The translations under genes and the position numbers were made by a program. The notes below the pieces were generated by a model. That model did no database searches and had not been told where the DNA came from. It worked only from the letters and a program-made list of their open reading frames with translations. A stretch of DNA of 64,000 nucleotides from Candidatus Hydrogenedentota bacterium (GTDB lineage Bacteria; Hydrogenedentota; Hydrogenedentia; Hydrogenedentales; JAEUWI01), in NCBI GenBank assembly GCA_019637335.1, contig JAHBVV010000005.1:186001-250000 (forward strand), read 5' to 3'. Below are positions 17,989 to 27,289 of the stretch, in pieces. Each line of letters begins with the position of its first letter. The first letter of the stretch is position 1.

Positions 17989-20900
17989 ATGGCAGGCAAT
18001 TCAACGAATTCATCCCCGTCTTCCCGCCGCCGGCGCAGGAGGAGACGCCTACTCCTGATCCTGGCTCCGCTGCTCCTCGTGGCCGGGGCCTGGAAGATCG
18101 CCGAGCACTACATCGATATTGAACGGTATCGCGCGACTATCGACACGGAACTGGAGCAGCTTCTGCGCCTTCCGCTCGAATTCGAGGATATGGATCTTCA
18201 GGTTCTGCCCTCGCCGCGGCTGGTGGTCGAGAACGTGGCGCTGGGCGAGGGCGATTTCCTTGCGCGGGCGCCGTCGGTGGCGGTTACCGCGAGCCTCCGC
18301 GCCCTGGTTCGGGGCCGCCTCGAACTGCACGCCGTCACCCTGCGCGACCTGGAAGTGCGGCTGCCGGAGGACTCCGCCGAATTTCTGGGGCGCTGGTCCG
18401 AGTACCTGGCGGCCCTCCGGGAGCCCCGTCCGCCCCGCGATGGCGGCGGAGGAAAGGTGACGCTGGAGGCCATTCACGCCCGGGGCGCGACGATCTACCG
18501 TGGCGGGCGGGCCTGGGCCACCGGCGAACTCCACGTAACGAAGGTGACGGGCGGATCGCCGATCTTCACGTTCGAGGGCCGGGCCGATTCCATCCCCGGC
18601 GCGCCCGAGGCCCGGGGCGAGTTTACGATTTCCGCGCGCGGGAACCGGAGCGTGTACGGCGACGCCACCGTGGCGGGCCTGCCGCTGAAGCAACTCACGG
18701 GGGATCCCGCGCTGCCGCCCGTAGTGCTGGACGCCGGGATCAGCTTCAGCCAGTTCCGCGAGGGCGCGCTGGATGTGGAAGCGGAGGGGACGATCGCGCT
18801 TTCCGGGGATCCCGATCTCCTGGGCGCATTCGCGATCACCGCGCGGCGGGATGAAGGGGACTTGCGCTTCTCCCGATTCCAGATCGATACCGATCCGCTT
18901 GCCGCCAATGCCTCGTTGCACATACCGGCTGGCGGCGGATGGTCCCTGGAAATCAGGGAAGGCGAAATCCGCGACAGCGGCATCGGCTGGCTCACGGCGC
19001 GCTTTCCGGCCATCCCGTTCCGGGACAATTCCGGCGTGCGCTCCCGGGGCGTCCTCACGGGCGTGAAGATGGGCGACCAAGGCGCGGGATTCGTCATGCC
19101 GGAGGGCGCGATCCGCGTCGAAGGGGTGGATCTCCACGCGGGCGCCGGCATGGTCCTGCCGTCGTTGAACGGATCGGCAACGATCGCGGGCGGGCGCATC
19201 ACGGTGGTGGAGGCGGCCAGTCCGCAGGTGAGCGCGTCCGGCACGGTGGATATTGATTACGCGGCGGATATTATCGCGGTGGATTTGAATGGGGAGATCC
19301 GGCTCGATCCGGCGTTTCCGCTGCCCGAGGCGCTGGCCGGAGCCTGGCGCGCCGAAAGCGGCGCGGTCGGCGTACAGGCGATCCGCGCCACGATTACGGA
19401 GGGCGTCTGGGATCTGGCGATGCTGGAACTCGACACCGCCATCGACCAGGCCGTGATTGCCGCGTGGGACGAGGCCGCCGGGACCTGGACGCCCGCACCC
19501 GCGATCTCCGGATCGATCTCGGCGGCGGAGGGAACGCTGCGGTTGGGAGACATCGAAGGAGCGGGCAGCGTGCTGAACGCCGAGTTGACGCCCGATGCCG
19601 AGCCCGGGCGCTGGTCCTTCGCCGGCCGCCTGGCCAGCGACCTGGCGTCTCCCATCTGGAAGCCACTGTACCCTCAGGATCGGATAACGATTACCCGTGG
19701 CGAGATTGAGACGACCGAACTGACCGGTACGATCGCGGGCTCTCCGCCGGCCCTGGCGTCGCTGCGGGTCGAAGCCCGCGCGCGCCAGGTTGAAGCGCGC
19801 GTACACGCGCCGGGATACGAGGATACCGTGACGGTGGCGGATGCGACCATATCGCTGAGCGAGACCCGGCTGTCGGCCCGGGGCGCGGGCGCCTCCGGGC
19901 GCTTCGGCCCCTTCGAGGCGGACGGAAACGCCGCGCGCGCCAGCGGGGTCGTGGAGGGCCGCGTGACGCTCCAACCCGCGCAGGCGCCCGCGTGGCGCGG
20001 CGGCCCCGCGGACGCGCTATTGCCGTACTTGACGCCGCTGCCGCTGGATATACGATACACCCCGGAGAACAAGCGCCTTACCTTCGAATCCTCCGGGCCG
20101 CTGCGCCTGGAGGGGGAGGCCGCGGCGCCGCCGGAAGGCGCATCGGGCGCGCCCGTGTCGATGGCCGCCCGCGCGGCGGCGCCGGCTTCGTGGCTGGCGC
20201 CGGGGGTCTTCGAGACGGCGGGCGGCGGCGATCTGGAGGTTACGCTGACCCTCGATCCCCAGAGCGGGCGGCTGATTGCGCGGGCGGACGGCACGGCGTC
20301 CGAATTCGCGCGGAGCGTGTTTCGCAAGACGGCGGGCTATCCGGCCGCTGTCGAGCTGGAAGGGACGTGGGGCTCCGGCAACCCGCGTTTCACGCACGGG
20401 CGCGCGGAACTGGGCGCGGCCTCGGCCCCGTTTGAACTCCGCGAGGATGGGCTCGCGAGCGACAATTTCTCCATCGATCTGGCGGCGCTCGCCCCCCTGA
20501 TGCCGGGCGATGCGACGATTTCCGGGACCGTCCAGGGCCACATCGCGCAGAATTTCGGCGCGATGGATCTGACCCTGAGGGACGCGCGCGCCACGCTGGG
20601 CGACGATACGACCCGGGTTGCGGTGAGTGGCGCGCTGCGCCGCCGCGCCGCCGGATGGGACGCGCCCGCCATCGAGTGGGCGGCGGGAGAAAGCCGGGGC
20701 CGCGCGGCGATCGAACGGTCCGGCGCGAATCTGCACGGTGAAATCCGCGCGGAGCAAATTGATATCGATGGTCTGATGGCGGTCTACCGCGCGTGGAGTC
20801 CGCTTCGATCCGCCGACGCCCCGCCTCCCGCCGCCGGGGACCGAAGCTTTGGCCGATCCTTCACCGGCGCCATCCAAATTCAGAGTAATCAGCTCGATTG

Positions 20901-21618
20901 GGTTGATGCATCGGTCCTGGATGCGCGCGCGCTCCTGGCGGGAGGCCCGGAGGCCATCGAACTGCGCGGCGTCACCTTCCGGCACGGCGGCGGCACGGGT
21001 ACGGGCGCGCTGGTGTACACGCGCGATACGGGGGCCGCGTCCGTGTCGCTTGATCTGTCGGAAGTCGACGCCACCCTGCTGGAAGGGCTGTTCCTGGCGA
21101 ACGACCGGGGCTTGCGGGGGCAGCTGAGCGGCAGCGCGTCGCTCACCTTTCCGTTCGCCACAACGGGCAGGGAAATCCTGCACGGGCTGAGCGGGCGCAT
21201 TGCCTTCGACGCCCGGGACGGCACCCTGGGCAAGGCCGGCCTCGCATCCAGGCTGATCACGGCGTTGCGCACGACCGACGTGCTTCGTCTGCGCGTGCCC
21301 CAACTCCGTGATCGGGGCCTGACCTTTACGGAACTGACGGGCGAGATCAACATTGAGCAAGGAGTCTTTCATCTGGCGCCCTACGCCATGGCCGACACCA
21401 CGTATATCCTCAAGGCGGACGCGACCTTCGATTTTCCCGGGGATCGCGCGGATGGCCAGGTGGAAGTGCAGGTTCTGGAAGGGGTTACGGGTGTTGCTCG
21501 CCGAATCCCGCTGCTGGGAGACGCCGCAAACATGGTCAACAAAGTCTTCAGCGCCCCGCTTCGGGTCACCGGCCCGGCCACCGATCCGGTATTCCGCGTC
21601 GGCGTTCCGGGTGTTTGA
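17989..21618 (+). CDS. large AsmA-like membrane-anchored protein
   Basis: A 1209-aa protein with an arginine-rich start (SSRRRRRRRR), one membrane helix (LLLILAPLLLVAGAW, about residues 21-35) and a long periplasmic beta-rich body. The opening YRATIDTELEQLLRLPLEFEDMDLQVLPSPRLVVENVALG matches the AsmA N-terminal domain. The last 200 residues (TELTGEINIEQGVFHLAPYAM and RVTGPATDPVFRVGVPG) match the AsmA-like C-terminal region. Large AsmA-family proteins are thought to be bridge-like channels moving phospholipids between inner and outer membranes, which supports a two-membrane cell. The exact role is inferred. Confidence 0.85.
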   Translation: MAGNSTNSSPSSRRRRRRRRLLLILAPLLLVAGAWKIAEHYIDIERYRATIDTELEQLLRLPLEFEDMDLQVLPSPRLVVENVALGEGDFLARAPSVAVTASLRALVRGRLELHAVTLRDLEVRLPEDSAEFLGRWSEYLAALREPRPPRDGGGGKVTLEAIHARGATIYRGGRAWATGELHVTKVTGGSPIFTFEGRADSIPGAPEARGEFTISARGNRSVYGDATVAGLPLKQLTGDPALPPVVLDAGISFSQFREGALDVEAEGTIALSGDPDLLGAFAITARRDEGDLRFSRFQIDTDPLAANASLHIPAGGGWSLEIREGEIRDSGIGWLTARFPAIPFRDNSGVRSRGVLTGVKMGDQGAGFVMPEGAIRVEGVDLHAGAGMVLPSLNGSATIAGGRITVVEAASPQVSASGTVDIDYAADIIAVDLNGEIRLDPAFPLPEALAGAWRAESGAVGVQAIRATITEGVWDLAMLELDTAIDQAVIAAWDEAAGTWTPAPAISGSISAAEGTLRLGDIEGAGSVLNAELTPDAEPGRWSFAGRLASDLASPIWKPLYPQDRITITRGEIETTELTGTIAGSPPALASLRVEARARQVEARVHAPGYEDTVTVADATISLSETRLSARGAGASGRFGPFEADGNAARASGVVEGRVTLQPAQAPAWRGGPADALLPYLTPLPLDIRYTPENKRLTFESSGPLRLEGEAAAPPEGASGAPVSMAARAAAPASWLAPGVFETAGGGDLEVTLTLDPQSGRLIARADGTASEFARSVFRKTAGYPAAVELEGTWGSGNPRFTHGRAELGAASAPFELREDGLASDNFSIDLAALAPLMPGDATISGTVQGHIAQNFGAMDLTLRDARATLGDDTTRVAVSGALRRRAAGWDAPAIEWAAGESRGRAAIERSGANLHGEIRAEQIDIDGLMAVYRAWSPLRSADAPPPAAGDRSFGRSFTGAIQIQSNQLDWVDASVLDARALLAGGPEAIELRGVTFRHGGGTGTGALVYTRDTGAASVSLDLSEVDATLLEGLFLANDRGLRGQLSGSASLTFPFATTGREILHGLSGRIAFDARDGTLGKAGLASRLITALRTTDVLRLRVPQLRDRGLTFTELTGEINIEQGVFHLAPYAMADTTYILKADATFDFPGDRADGQVEVQVLEGVTGVARRIPLLGDAANMVNKVFSAPLRVTGPATDPVFRVGVPGV

Positions 21619-21841
21619 TGGCGCGGCACCCGAATTTCATGGCGCGGTTTCCAATTCTGTGTTATGCTGACTAGTGCAGGATAAGAGAGAGCAAGAAGGC
21701 AAGTCCGCCGGCGCCAAATGGTTGCCACAACGCGTGACGCTGCCTCGCCCGCCTGCCCGTCCGGCCTTGGCTGCGCAACCTTCGGAGCCGGCGCGGGTGA
21801 CCAACCGGCGTGCGGGGTGCAGGCGTCCGGGAGGCAGTGCG

Positions 21842-22186
21842 ATGGTCAAAACGAGCGATCTACGGGAATCCAACAGACGCCCCATTCATGGCCGGGCCGA
21901 GGTGCGCCTGGGCAACGGCGTGGTGGTCGAGGGGGAAGCCAAGGATATCAGCCTCCAGGGGCTTATGTTCCACTCCGAACGGCGGCTTCCCGTGGGCAAG
22001 TCCGTCCGCATTGTACTCATACCCGAATGCGATCCGCCGAGTTGCCGGATTAACGCGGGGGGATTTGTCGCCCGCCTTCACGACGAGGGCGTCGCCGTGC
22101 GCTTCACGGATATCGGGCCGGAGGCCCTGCAATACCTGAGCGAGGCCGTGCTCCACGCGTGCGCGGAACGGCGTCCGCACCTCTGA
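21842..22186 (+). CDS. PilZ-domain protein
   Basis: A 114-aa single-domain protein. The start contains RESNRRPIHGRAEVRL, where the RR...R box resembles the RxxxR c-di-GMP motif. It is followed by GEAKDISLQGLMF, a match to the (D/N)xSxxG motif, so c-di-GMP binding is plausible. The ATG at 21842 has GGGAGGC upstream; 56 earlier codons in frame look non-coding. It lies between an envelope protein and a lipid enzyme and may give them c-di-GMP control, but this is inference. Confidence 0.82.
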   Translation: MVKTSDLRESNRRPIHGRAEVRLGNGVVVEGEAKDISLQGLMFHSERRLPVGKSVRIVLIPECDPPSCRINAGGFVARLHDEGVAVRFTDIGPEALQYLSEAVLHACAERRPHL

Positions 22187-22216
22187 CCCGCGTGCGCCGG
22201 GGCCGGTTGCATGGCG

Positions 22217-22248
22217 TTGACCATGTCGCGCGGGGGCCGTGCTATAGT
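22217..22248 (+). promoter_or_regulatory. candidate promoter of the acyltransferase-hydrolase gene
   Basis: TTGACC (22217-22222) and TATAGT (22243-22248) each match 5 of 6 consensus bases, but their spacing is 20, longer than optimal. The start codon is 36 bases downstream. Confidence 0.35.
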
Positions 22249-22283
22249 GTTGAGGCTGACACACAACCCGGCGGAGAACCTGT

Positions 22284-24539
22284 ATGGCCTCAACAGTAGC
22301 CCTGTCCCTGACCAAGTGGTCCCTGGACGTGGCGTCGCGGCTCATTCGTTCGGATGCGCGGCTGCATAATTACGAGGCGATCACGGATGACATGGCGATC
22401 ATCTTCGTCGTCAACCATTTCACGCGCCTCGAAACGATGCTCCTGCCGTATATCGTCCACAAGCACACCGGCAAGGAGGTGTGGGGGCTGGCGGCCGGGG
22501 AGCTTTTCAAGGGGCGCATCGGGCGCTACCTGCGATCGACCGGCACGATTTCCACATCCGATCCCGACCGGGACCGGATCATTGTGCGGACGCTTCTGAC
22601 GGGCGAGCACCCCTGGATGATCTTTCCCGAGGGGGCGATGATCAAGGACAAGAAGGTTGTCGACCCGTCGGGAGAATTCTCCATCTACAGCAACGGTAAG
22701 CGCCGCCCGCCGCACACGGGCGCGGCGGTGCTCGCGCTGCGGGCGGAGTACTACCGCCACAAGCTGGCCTGCCTCGATGCGCGGCCCGATGGCGATGGCG
22801 GCTTCGCGCGCGCGCTCGAGCACTTCGATCTGACGCCGGACACCGATGTGCTTTCCCGGCGCACGGTGATCATTCCGGTCAACATTACGTACTTCCCAAT
22901 GCGCGCGCGGGACAATTTCGTCTTGCGGATGGCCCGGCGATTCGCGAAGGAGCTGGACACGCGCGCGGTGGAGGAACTCTCCGTCGAGGGAACGGTGCTC
23001 TCGGAGGACACGGACATCGACATCACGCTGGGGGAGCCGATCGATGTGCGGGAGTACCTGAACAAGCCCGAGTACGCCTCGGTGATGGCCTGTGGGCTGA
23101 ACGACATGCAGGCGCTGGAGACCGACCCCGGGTCCCTGTTCAACGATGCGGCGCGCGACCTGATGCTGCGCTATATGGCGTCCATCTACCAGCTGACGAC
23201 GATCAACTACGACCACATTTTCGCGACCATCATCCGGCACCAGCCGCCGCAGGCCTTTTCCGAACGCGCCTACCGCAACCGGATATTCCTTTGTGTCCAC
23301 CAGCTGCGCAAGATCGGGCGCCACCGGCTGCATGGCGTGCTCGATCGCACCTACCGCGACATCGTTTTCGAGGACCCCAGCGCGAAGTTCGTCGACTTCA
23401 TGACCTTGTGCCTCCAGGAGTCGCTCATTATTGAGGAGGGTGACCTGTACGTTAAGAACCGCGCGCTGGAGCGGGGGAAGGCCCCCTTTCACGCAATCCG
23501 GTTTCAGGAGCTTACCGAAGTCATCGCCAACGAGATCGAGCCGCTCGACGAGGTCACCGAGATTATCAAGAAGGTGGCGCACCTGCCGCGCCCGCTACTT
23601 TCCCGCCAGATTCGCGATATCTTTCTGGAGGAGGACGCCCGCTATTTCGAGGAGGATTACGCGGAGTATTACACGCCCGGTGAGAGCAAGAACCCCGAGA
23701 TCGGGCGTCCGTACTTTCTCAAGCCCTTGCGGCCGCGGGCCGGCATCGTGCTCGCGCACGGTTACATGGCGGCCCCGGAGGAGGTGCGGGCGATGGCCGA
23801 ATACTTCTACCAGCAGGGTTACGCGGTGTACGCCGTGCGGCTGCGCGGGCACGGAACGGCCCCCGAGGACCTCGCCGAGCGGACGTGGGAAGACTGGTAT
23901 CACTCCTTCAACCGCGGGTACGCCGTCATCAAGAGCGTCACGGACCATATTATCGTCGGCGGGTTCTCCACGGGCGGCTGCCTGGCGCTGCTCGCGGCCG
24001 CGCGCAAGGGCATCAAGGTGCAGGCCGCGTTTACGGTCTGTGCGCCTCTGCAGGTCAACAACTACTCGGTGCGCCTGGTGCCGTCGATTGTGAGCCTGAA
24101 CGCCATTCTCAAGCGCCTGGGGCAGGCCCGGGAATCCTGGGAATACATCGTCAACGAGCCGGAGAACCGGCACATCAATTATGATCGCAACCCGTTGAAG
24201 GGGGTGTACCAGCTTGTGCGCCTGATGAACGCCACGGAGCAGTGCCTCCCGGAAATCCGCGTGCCCACGATGGTGATCCAGGCGGCGCGCGATCCCATTG
24301 TGAATCCGATCAGCGGGCAGCAGCTGTTTGACCGGCTCGGGGCCGAATTCAAGGAGTTGATTCTGCTGGAACGGAACCGGCATGGTATCGTGAACGGGGA
24401 GGGCCGGGAGCATGTGTTTGCGCACCTGCGCCATTTCCTGGACCGCGCGCCGGCGCACGGAATCAGCAACCTGGCGGGCCCGGCATCCGCGGAAGCAAAC
24501 AATGAATACTGCGAAAGCCCGACCTGGGGAATTCGTTGA
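22284..24539 (+). CDS. acyltransferase fused to an alpha/beta-hydrolase
   Basis: A 751-aa protein with two enzyme parts. The N-terminal 300 residues resemble glycerol-phosphate acyltransferases: VNHFTRLET (residues 43-51, an NHx4E variant of the usual NHx4D) and FPEGAMIKDKK (about 114-124). Residues 310-480 are a helical linker of unknown type. The C-terminal third is an alpha/beta-hydrolase with GIVLAHGYM, nucleophile Ser562 in GFSTGG, acid Asp670 in AARDPIVN and His700 in RHGIVNGEG, so the triad is complete. It may remodel lipids by combining acyl transfer with ester hydrolysis. GGAG precedes the ATG. Confidence 0.85.
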   Translation: MASTVALSLTKWSLDVASRLIRSDARLHNYEAITDDMAIIFVVNHFTRLETMLLPYIVHKHTGKEVWGLAAGELFKGRIGRYLRSTGTISTSDPDRDRIIVRTLLTGEHPWMIFPEGAMIKDKKVVDPSGEFSIYSNGKRRPPHTGAAVLALRAEYYRHKLACLDARPDGDGGFARALEHFDLTPDTDVLSRRTVIIPVNITYFPMRARDNFVLRMARRFAKELDTRAVEELSVEGTVLSEDTDIDITLGEPIDVREYLNKPEYASVMACGLNDMQALETDPGSLFNDAARDLMLRYMASIYQLTTINYDHIFATIIRHQPPQAFSERAYRNRIFLCVHQLRKIGRHRLHGVLDRTYRDIVFEDPSAKFVDFMTLCLQESLIIEEGDLYVKNRALERGKAPFHAIRFQELTEVIANEIEPLDEVTEIIKKVAHLPRPLLSRQIRDIFLEEDARYFEEDYAEYYTPGESKNPEIGRPYFLKPLRPRAGIVLAHGYMAAPEEVRAMAEYFYQQGYAVYAVRLRGHGTAPEDLAERTWEDWYHSFNRGYAVIKSVTDHIIVGGFSTGGCLALLAAARKGIKVQAAFTVCAPLQVNNYSVRLVPSIVSLNAILKRLGQARESWEYIVNEPENRHINYDRNPLKGVYQLVRLMNATEQCLPEIRVPTMVIQAARDPIVNPISGQQLFDRLGAEFKELILLERNRHGIVNGEGREHVFAHLRHFLDRAPAHGISNLAGPASAEANNEYCESPTWGIR

Positions 24540-24565
24540 CACATCTTGACACCTTATGTTACCGT
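24536..24565 (+). promoter_or_regulatory. candidate promoter with doubled TTGACA
   Basis: TTGACA occurs at 24536-24541 and again at 24546-24551. The first is 18 bases before TACCGT (24560-24565), a weak -10 (TA...T). The first -35 overlaps the stop of the upstream gene. The leader before the TPR gene would be about 160 bases, with no obvious structure. Confidence 0.3.
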
Positions 24566-24734
24566 GATCACTGGATTTAGCGCGGTCGCAGCCGAAAAGG
24601 AACGAGCGCTTTTATTAGTTTCGATGCATTGATTGCGCCCGCATGCGCTATTGGGGTAGAGCATGTTAACTGGGCCTTGGCGCCCGCAGCCCGCGTCAGC
24701 CGAATTGGCCGGGGATTAATGGACAAGGACTATC

Positions 24735-26432
24735 ATGACTCGTACATCGCAATTCCTTCGGTTAGCTGTCATTGTGGCGACGATAGCCGCCGTCGCCCAT
24801 ACCCACGCGTGGGGTCCGCGGGCGCAACGCACCATTACCGGCATGGCAATCCAGGTCATTCAGGGTAAGTTCCCCGGGACGTTTCGCCCGGGCGACGCCA
24901 ACTATGAGCGCGATGTCCTGAAGGGGGCCGAAGCCGGATGGCGCAGCCTGGACGCCAGCAACATGGTCCGCTCGACGGACGATGCGATCCAGCTTGTGGC
25001 CGCCCAGATTCAACTGCTGTCGAAAGCCCGGACCTATGGCTCGGGCTCTTATTTTGCCTACCGTCTCGGGGTGCTGTCGTCGCTGGTCGCCGATATCATG
25101 CTGCCCTACGGGCTGGCGTGGACCCCGGAGCAGGAGGCGATGCAGGCGCAAGTTCGCGCGGATATCGAGAAGCACCTCAATGCCTACAAGTACGCGAGCC
25201 ACAACACCCGGCGCGTGGATGTGGTGAACGCGCGCGAGTATTTCCAGCAGCGCCTTACCTTCCGCAACGACAACATCATCCTTATCGAGGACGACTACCG
25301 CCGCGGGCGCGGTTACAGCGGCTTGCTGAAGGAATCCAGCCAGCAGAATTTCGTCGATGCCGTCGACGCGGTCGCCGATGTGTGGTACACGATTCTGGAG
25401 GCGGGCACGACGAAGCCCGCGTCCGCGATGTCGGCGAACGACGATATGCTGGCCAACTTCTTCGTCGACGAAATCGCGTACCAGTTGATGGACAAGCGCA
25501 ATTTCCACCAGGCGGGCGCGGTCTACGAGAATCTTGCCGCGCTCAATTCGACCAACCCGGCCATTTACGAGGAAGTGGGTGACCTCTACTACGCGTTCGA
25601 GACGCGCCAGAGCGCCGAGCGGAGTATCCGCGAATGGCGGATCGCGTACGAGCTCGGGGGCGCCAACCGCGACGCCGTGGCGAGGAAGATATCGGACCAC
25701 TTCCTCCGGGAAGGCCGCGAATACCTGGAGCTTGCGGACGAGAAGGGCAAGGGCGAGACCGAGCTTCCCTCCGCGCTGGCCGCGTTTAAACAGGCGCTTC
25801 AGTACAACTGGACAAGCCAGGCGGCGGCGGACCTCATCAAGGACACCAACAAGCGGATCGCGGAGCGCAACGAGCGCCGCGAAATGACGGTCAGCATTAT
25901 CGCCAAGGCGGATCAGATCCGCGAGGAATCGGACAACCTGGTGACGGCGGGCAACTTCGGCAACGCCATTCCGAATTACCGCAAGGCCGCGGAAATCCTG
26001 AACGCGGTCGATGATGAGTTCACGGACCAGAATGAAATCGCACAACAGCGTAAGCAGGCGATAAACAAGAGCATCAGTACGGCCATCTCCAACGTGCAGT
26101 CTCTCGCGAGCGACGCGATTGAAGAGGGCGAGCGCCTGGAGGAACAGCACAAGTACGACGAGGCGGAAAAGGCCTATGCCCGCGTGGCGTCGCTGGTGTC
26201 CGTCATTCCGGACGACCACACGAACACCACGACTCAGGACAAGCGCGACATCATCGCGCTGGCCGAGAAGAAGCTGGCCGAAGTGAAGACCAACAAGCAG
26301 CGCTGGGAAGCCTCGCAGCAGAACCAGCCCGGCGGCGCTCCCGCCGCGGGCGGTCTTGGCGCACCGGCGGCGGGCGCCCCGGCCCCGGCCCTGGGCGGCG
26401 GCGGCGGAGGTCGCGCCCGCGGTCGCGACTGA
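24735..26432 (+). CDS. secreted TPR-repeat protein with a nuclease-S1/phospholipase-C-like N-terminus
   Basis: A 565-aa exported protein with signal peptide MTRTSQFLRLAVIVATIAAVAHTHA. The mature start WGPRAQRTITGMAIQVIQ recalls the N-terminal Trp and WGxxxHxxI pattern of zinc-dependent S1/P1 nucleases and phospholipases C, but the zinc-ligand His is Gln here. The middle holds helical TPR-like repeats (HQAGAVYENLAALNSTNPAIYEEVGDLYYAF and NFGNAIPNYRKAAEILNAV). The C-terminus is Gly/Ala/Pro-rich and ends GGGGGRARGRD. I do not know its function; a scaffold or an inactive nuclease relative is possible. A strong terminator follows 23 bases after the stop. Confidence 0.65.
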   Translation: MTRTSQFLRLAVIVATIAAVAHTHAWGPRAQRTITGMAIQVIQGKFPGTFRPGDANYERDVLKGAEAGWRSLDASNMVRSTDDAIQLVAAQIQLLSKARTYGSGSYFAYRLGVLSSLVADIMLPYGLAWTPEQEAMQAQVRADIEKHLNAYKYASHNTRRVDVVNAREYFQQRLTFRNDNIILIEDDYRRGRGYSGLLKESSQQNFVDAVDAVADVWYTILEAGTTKPASAMSANDDMLANFFVDEIAYQLMDKRNFHQAGAVYENLAALNSTNPAIYEEVGDLYYAFETRQSAERSIREWRIAYELGGANRDAVARKISDHFLREGREYLELADEKGKGETELPSALAAFKQALQYNWTSQAAADLIKDTNKRIAERNERREMTVSIIAKADQIREESDNLVTAGNFGNAIPNYRKAAEILNAVDDEFTDQNEIAQQRKQAINKSISTAISNVQSLASDAIEEGERLEEQHKYDEAEKAYARVASLVSVIPDDHTNTTTQDKRDIIALAEKKLAEVKTNKQRWEASQQNQPGGAPAAGGLGAPAAGAPAPALGGGGGGRARGRD

Positions 26433-26454
26433 TCACCGCGGAAAGATTGTAATA

Positions 26455-26493
26455 ACGCCCCCGGCGGATTCGGTATCCGCCGGGGGCGTTTTT
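26455..26493 (+). terminator. intrinsic terminator after the TPR gene
   Basis: A 14-bp perfect stem, ACGCCCCCGGCGGA (26455-26468) with TCCGCCGGGGGCGT (26476-26489), has a 7-base loop TTCGGTA and is followed by TTTT. It is the clearest rho-independent terminator in the window and closes the plus-strand block. The stem would also form on the minus strand, where AA-rich bases pair outward, so it might also help end the minus-strand gene at 26542. Confidence 0.9.
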
Positions 26494-26541
26494 CTCGCGC
26501 CGTCCCAATGCTGCCGGCGACGTTGTGCTGGCCGCGCCGCC

Positions 26542-27162
26542 CTACTTCCCGGCCATATAACTGGTGATCAGGCAGCGGTACGATGGCAGGTGATTCGAGA
26601 AGAGCGCACCGAGGCCCTCGACGTCATTGCGCCAGTCCCGGTGCAGCTCGCACGCCGCGCCGAACCAGGTCAACAGTTGCGCGCCGGCGGATTCCATGCG
26701 CGACCAGGCGGCGTCCCGCGTGGTCTTGTTAAAGGTGCCGGAGGCATCGGTAACGATGAACACGTCGTAACCCTCCTCCAGGGCCGACAGTGCGGGAAAG
26801 GCAACGCAAACTTCGGTGACGATGCCGGCGATCAGCAGTTGCTTTTTCCCGGTCGCTTTCACGGCATCGACAAAATCCGGGTTGTCCCAGGCGTTAATCT
26901 GGCCCGGACGGGCGATATACGGGGCATTGGGAAACATCTGCTTCAATTCGGGAACCAACGGGCCGTTGGGACCATCCTCGAAGCTTGTCGTCAGAATCGT
27001 CGGCAGCTGGAAATAGGCCGCACTGTCGGCCAGGGCCAGCACGTTGTTCTTGAAGTCGTCCGGCGAGAAATCGTGAACGAGGTTGGTCAATCCGGATTGG
27101 TGATCGACCAGCAGGACGGCGACATCGTCCTTGTCAAGGCGGCGGTAGGTGTACTTGCTCAT
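26542..27162 (-). CDS. isochorismatase-family (YcaC-like) hydrolase
   Basis: A 206-aa cysteine hydrolase. The fold's catalytic Asp is in VAVLLVDHQSGL (early strand). The nucleophile region is LIAGIVTEVCVAFPALSALEEGYDVFIVTDASGT, where VTEVCV holds the active-site Cys. The lysine of the triad should be near ARPGQINAWDNPDF or KATGKKQLL. It most resembles YcaC-like amidohydrolases of unknown substrate. The frame extends upstream through the operator region, so MSKYTYRR at 27162, with AAAGGAA before it, is the start. It is divergent from an HxlR regulator, which probably controls it. Confidence 0.9.
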   Translation of the reverse strand: MSKYTYRRLDKDDVAVLLVDHQSGLTNLVHDFSPDDFKNNVLALADSAAYFQLPTILTTSFEDGPNGPLVPELKQMFPNAPYIARPGQINAWDNPDFVDAVKATGKKQLLIAGIVTEVCVAFPALSALEEGYDVFIVTDASGTFNKTTRDAAWSRMESAGAQLLTWFGAACELHRDWRNDVEGLGALFSNHLPSYRCLITSYMAGK

Positions 27163-27213
27163 AGGGTGTTCCTTTCTTGAGTCTGCCTGCCCAAAACGTT
27201 GATATACGCACCC

Positions 27214-27257
27214 TATGTCAGGTACATACACTATGTCAATAACGTACATTTTTGTAC
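27214..27257. promoter_or_regulatory. palindromes between divergent hydrolase and HxlR genes
   Basis: Two perfect inverted repeats stand here: TATGT-N5-ACATA (27214-27228) and GTACA-N4-TGTAC (27244-27257). TATGTCA also recurs as a direct repeat at 27214 and 27232. The 127-base gap is A/T-rich against its surroundings. The sites are well placed to bind the HxlR product and control both genes. Confidence 0.55.
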
Positions 27258-27289
27258 TAAAGTATCCTGGAGGATAGTAGGAGGCTTCC

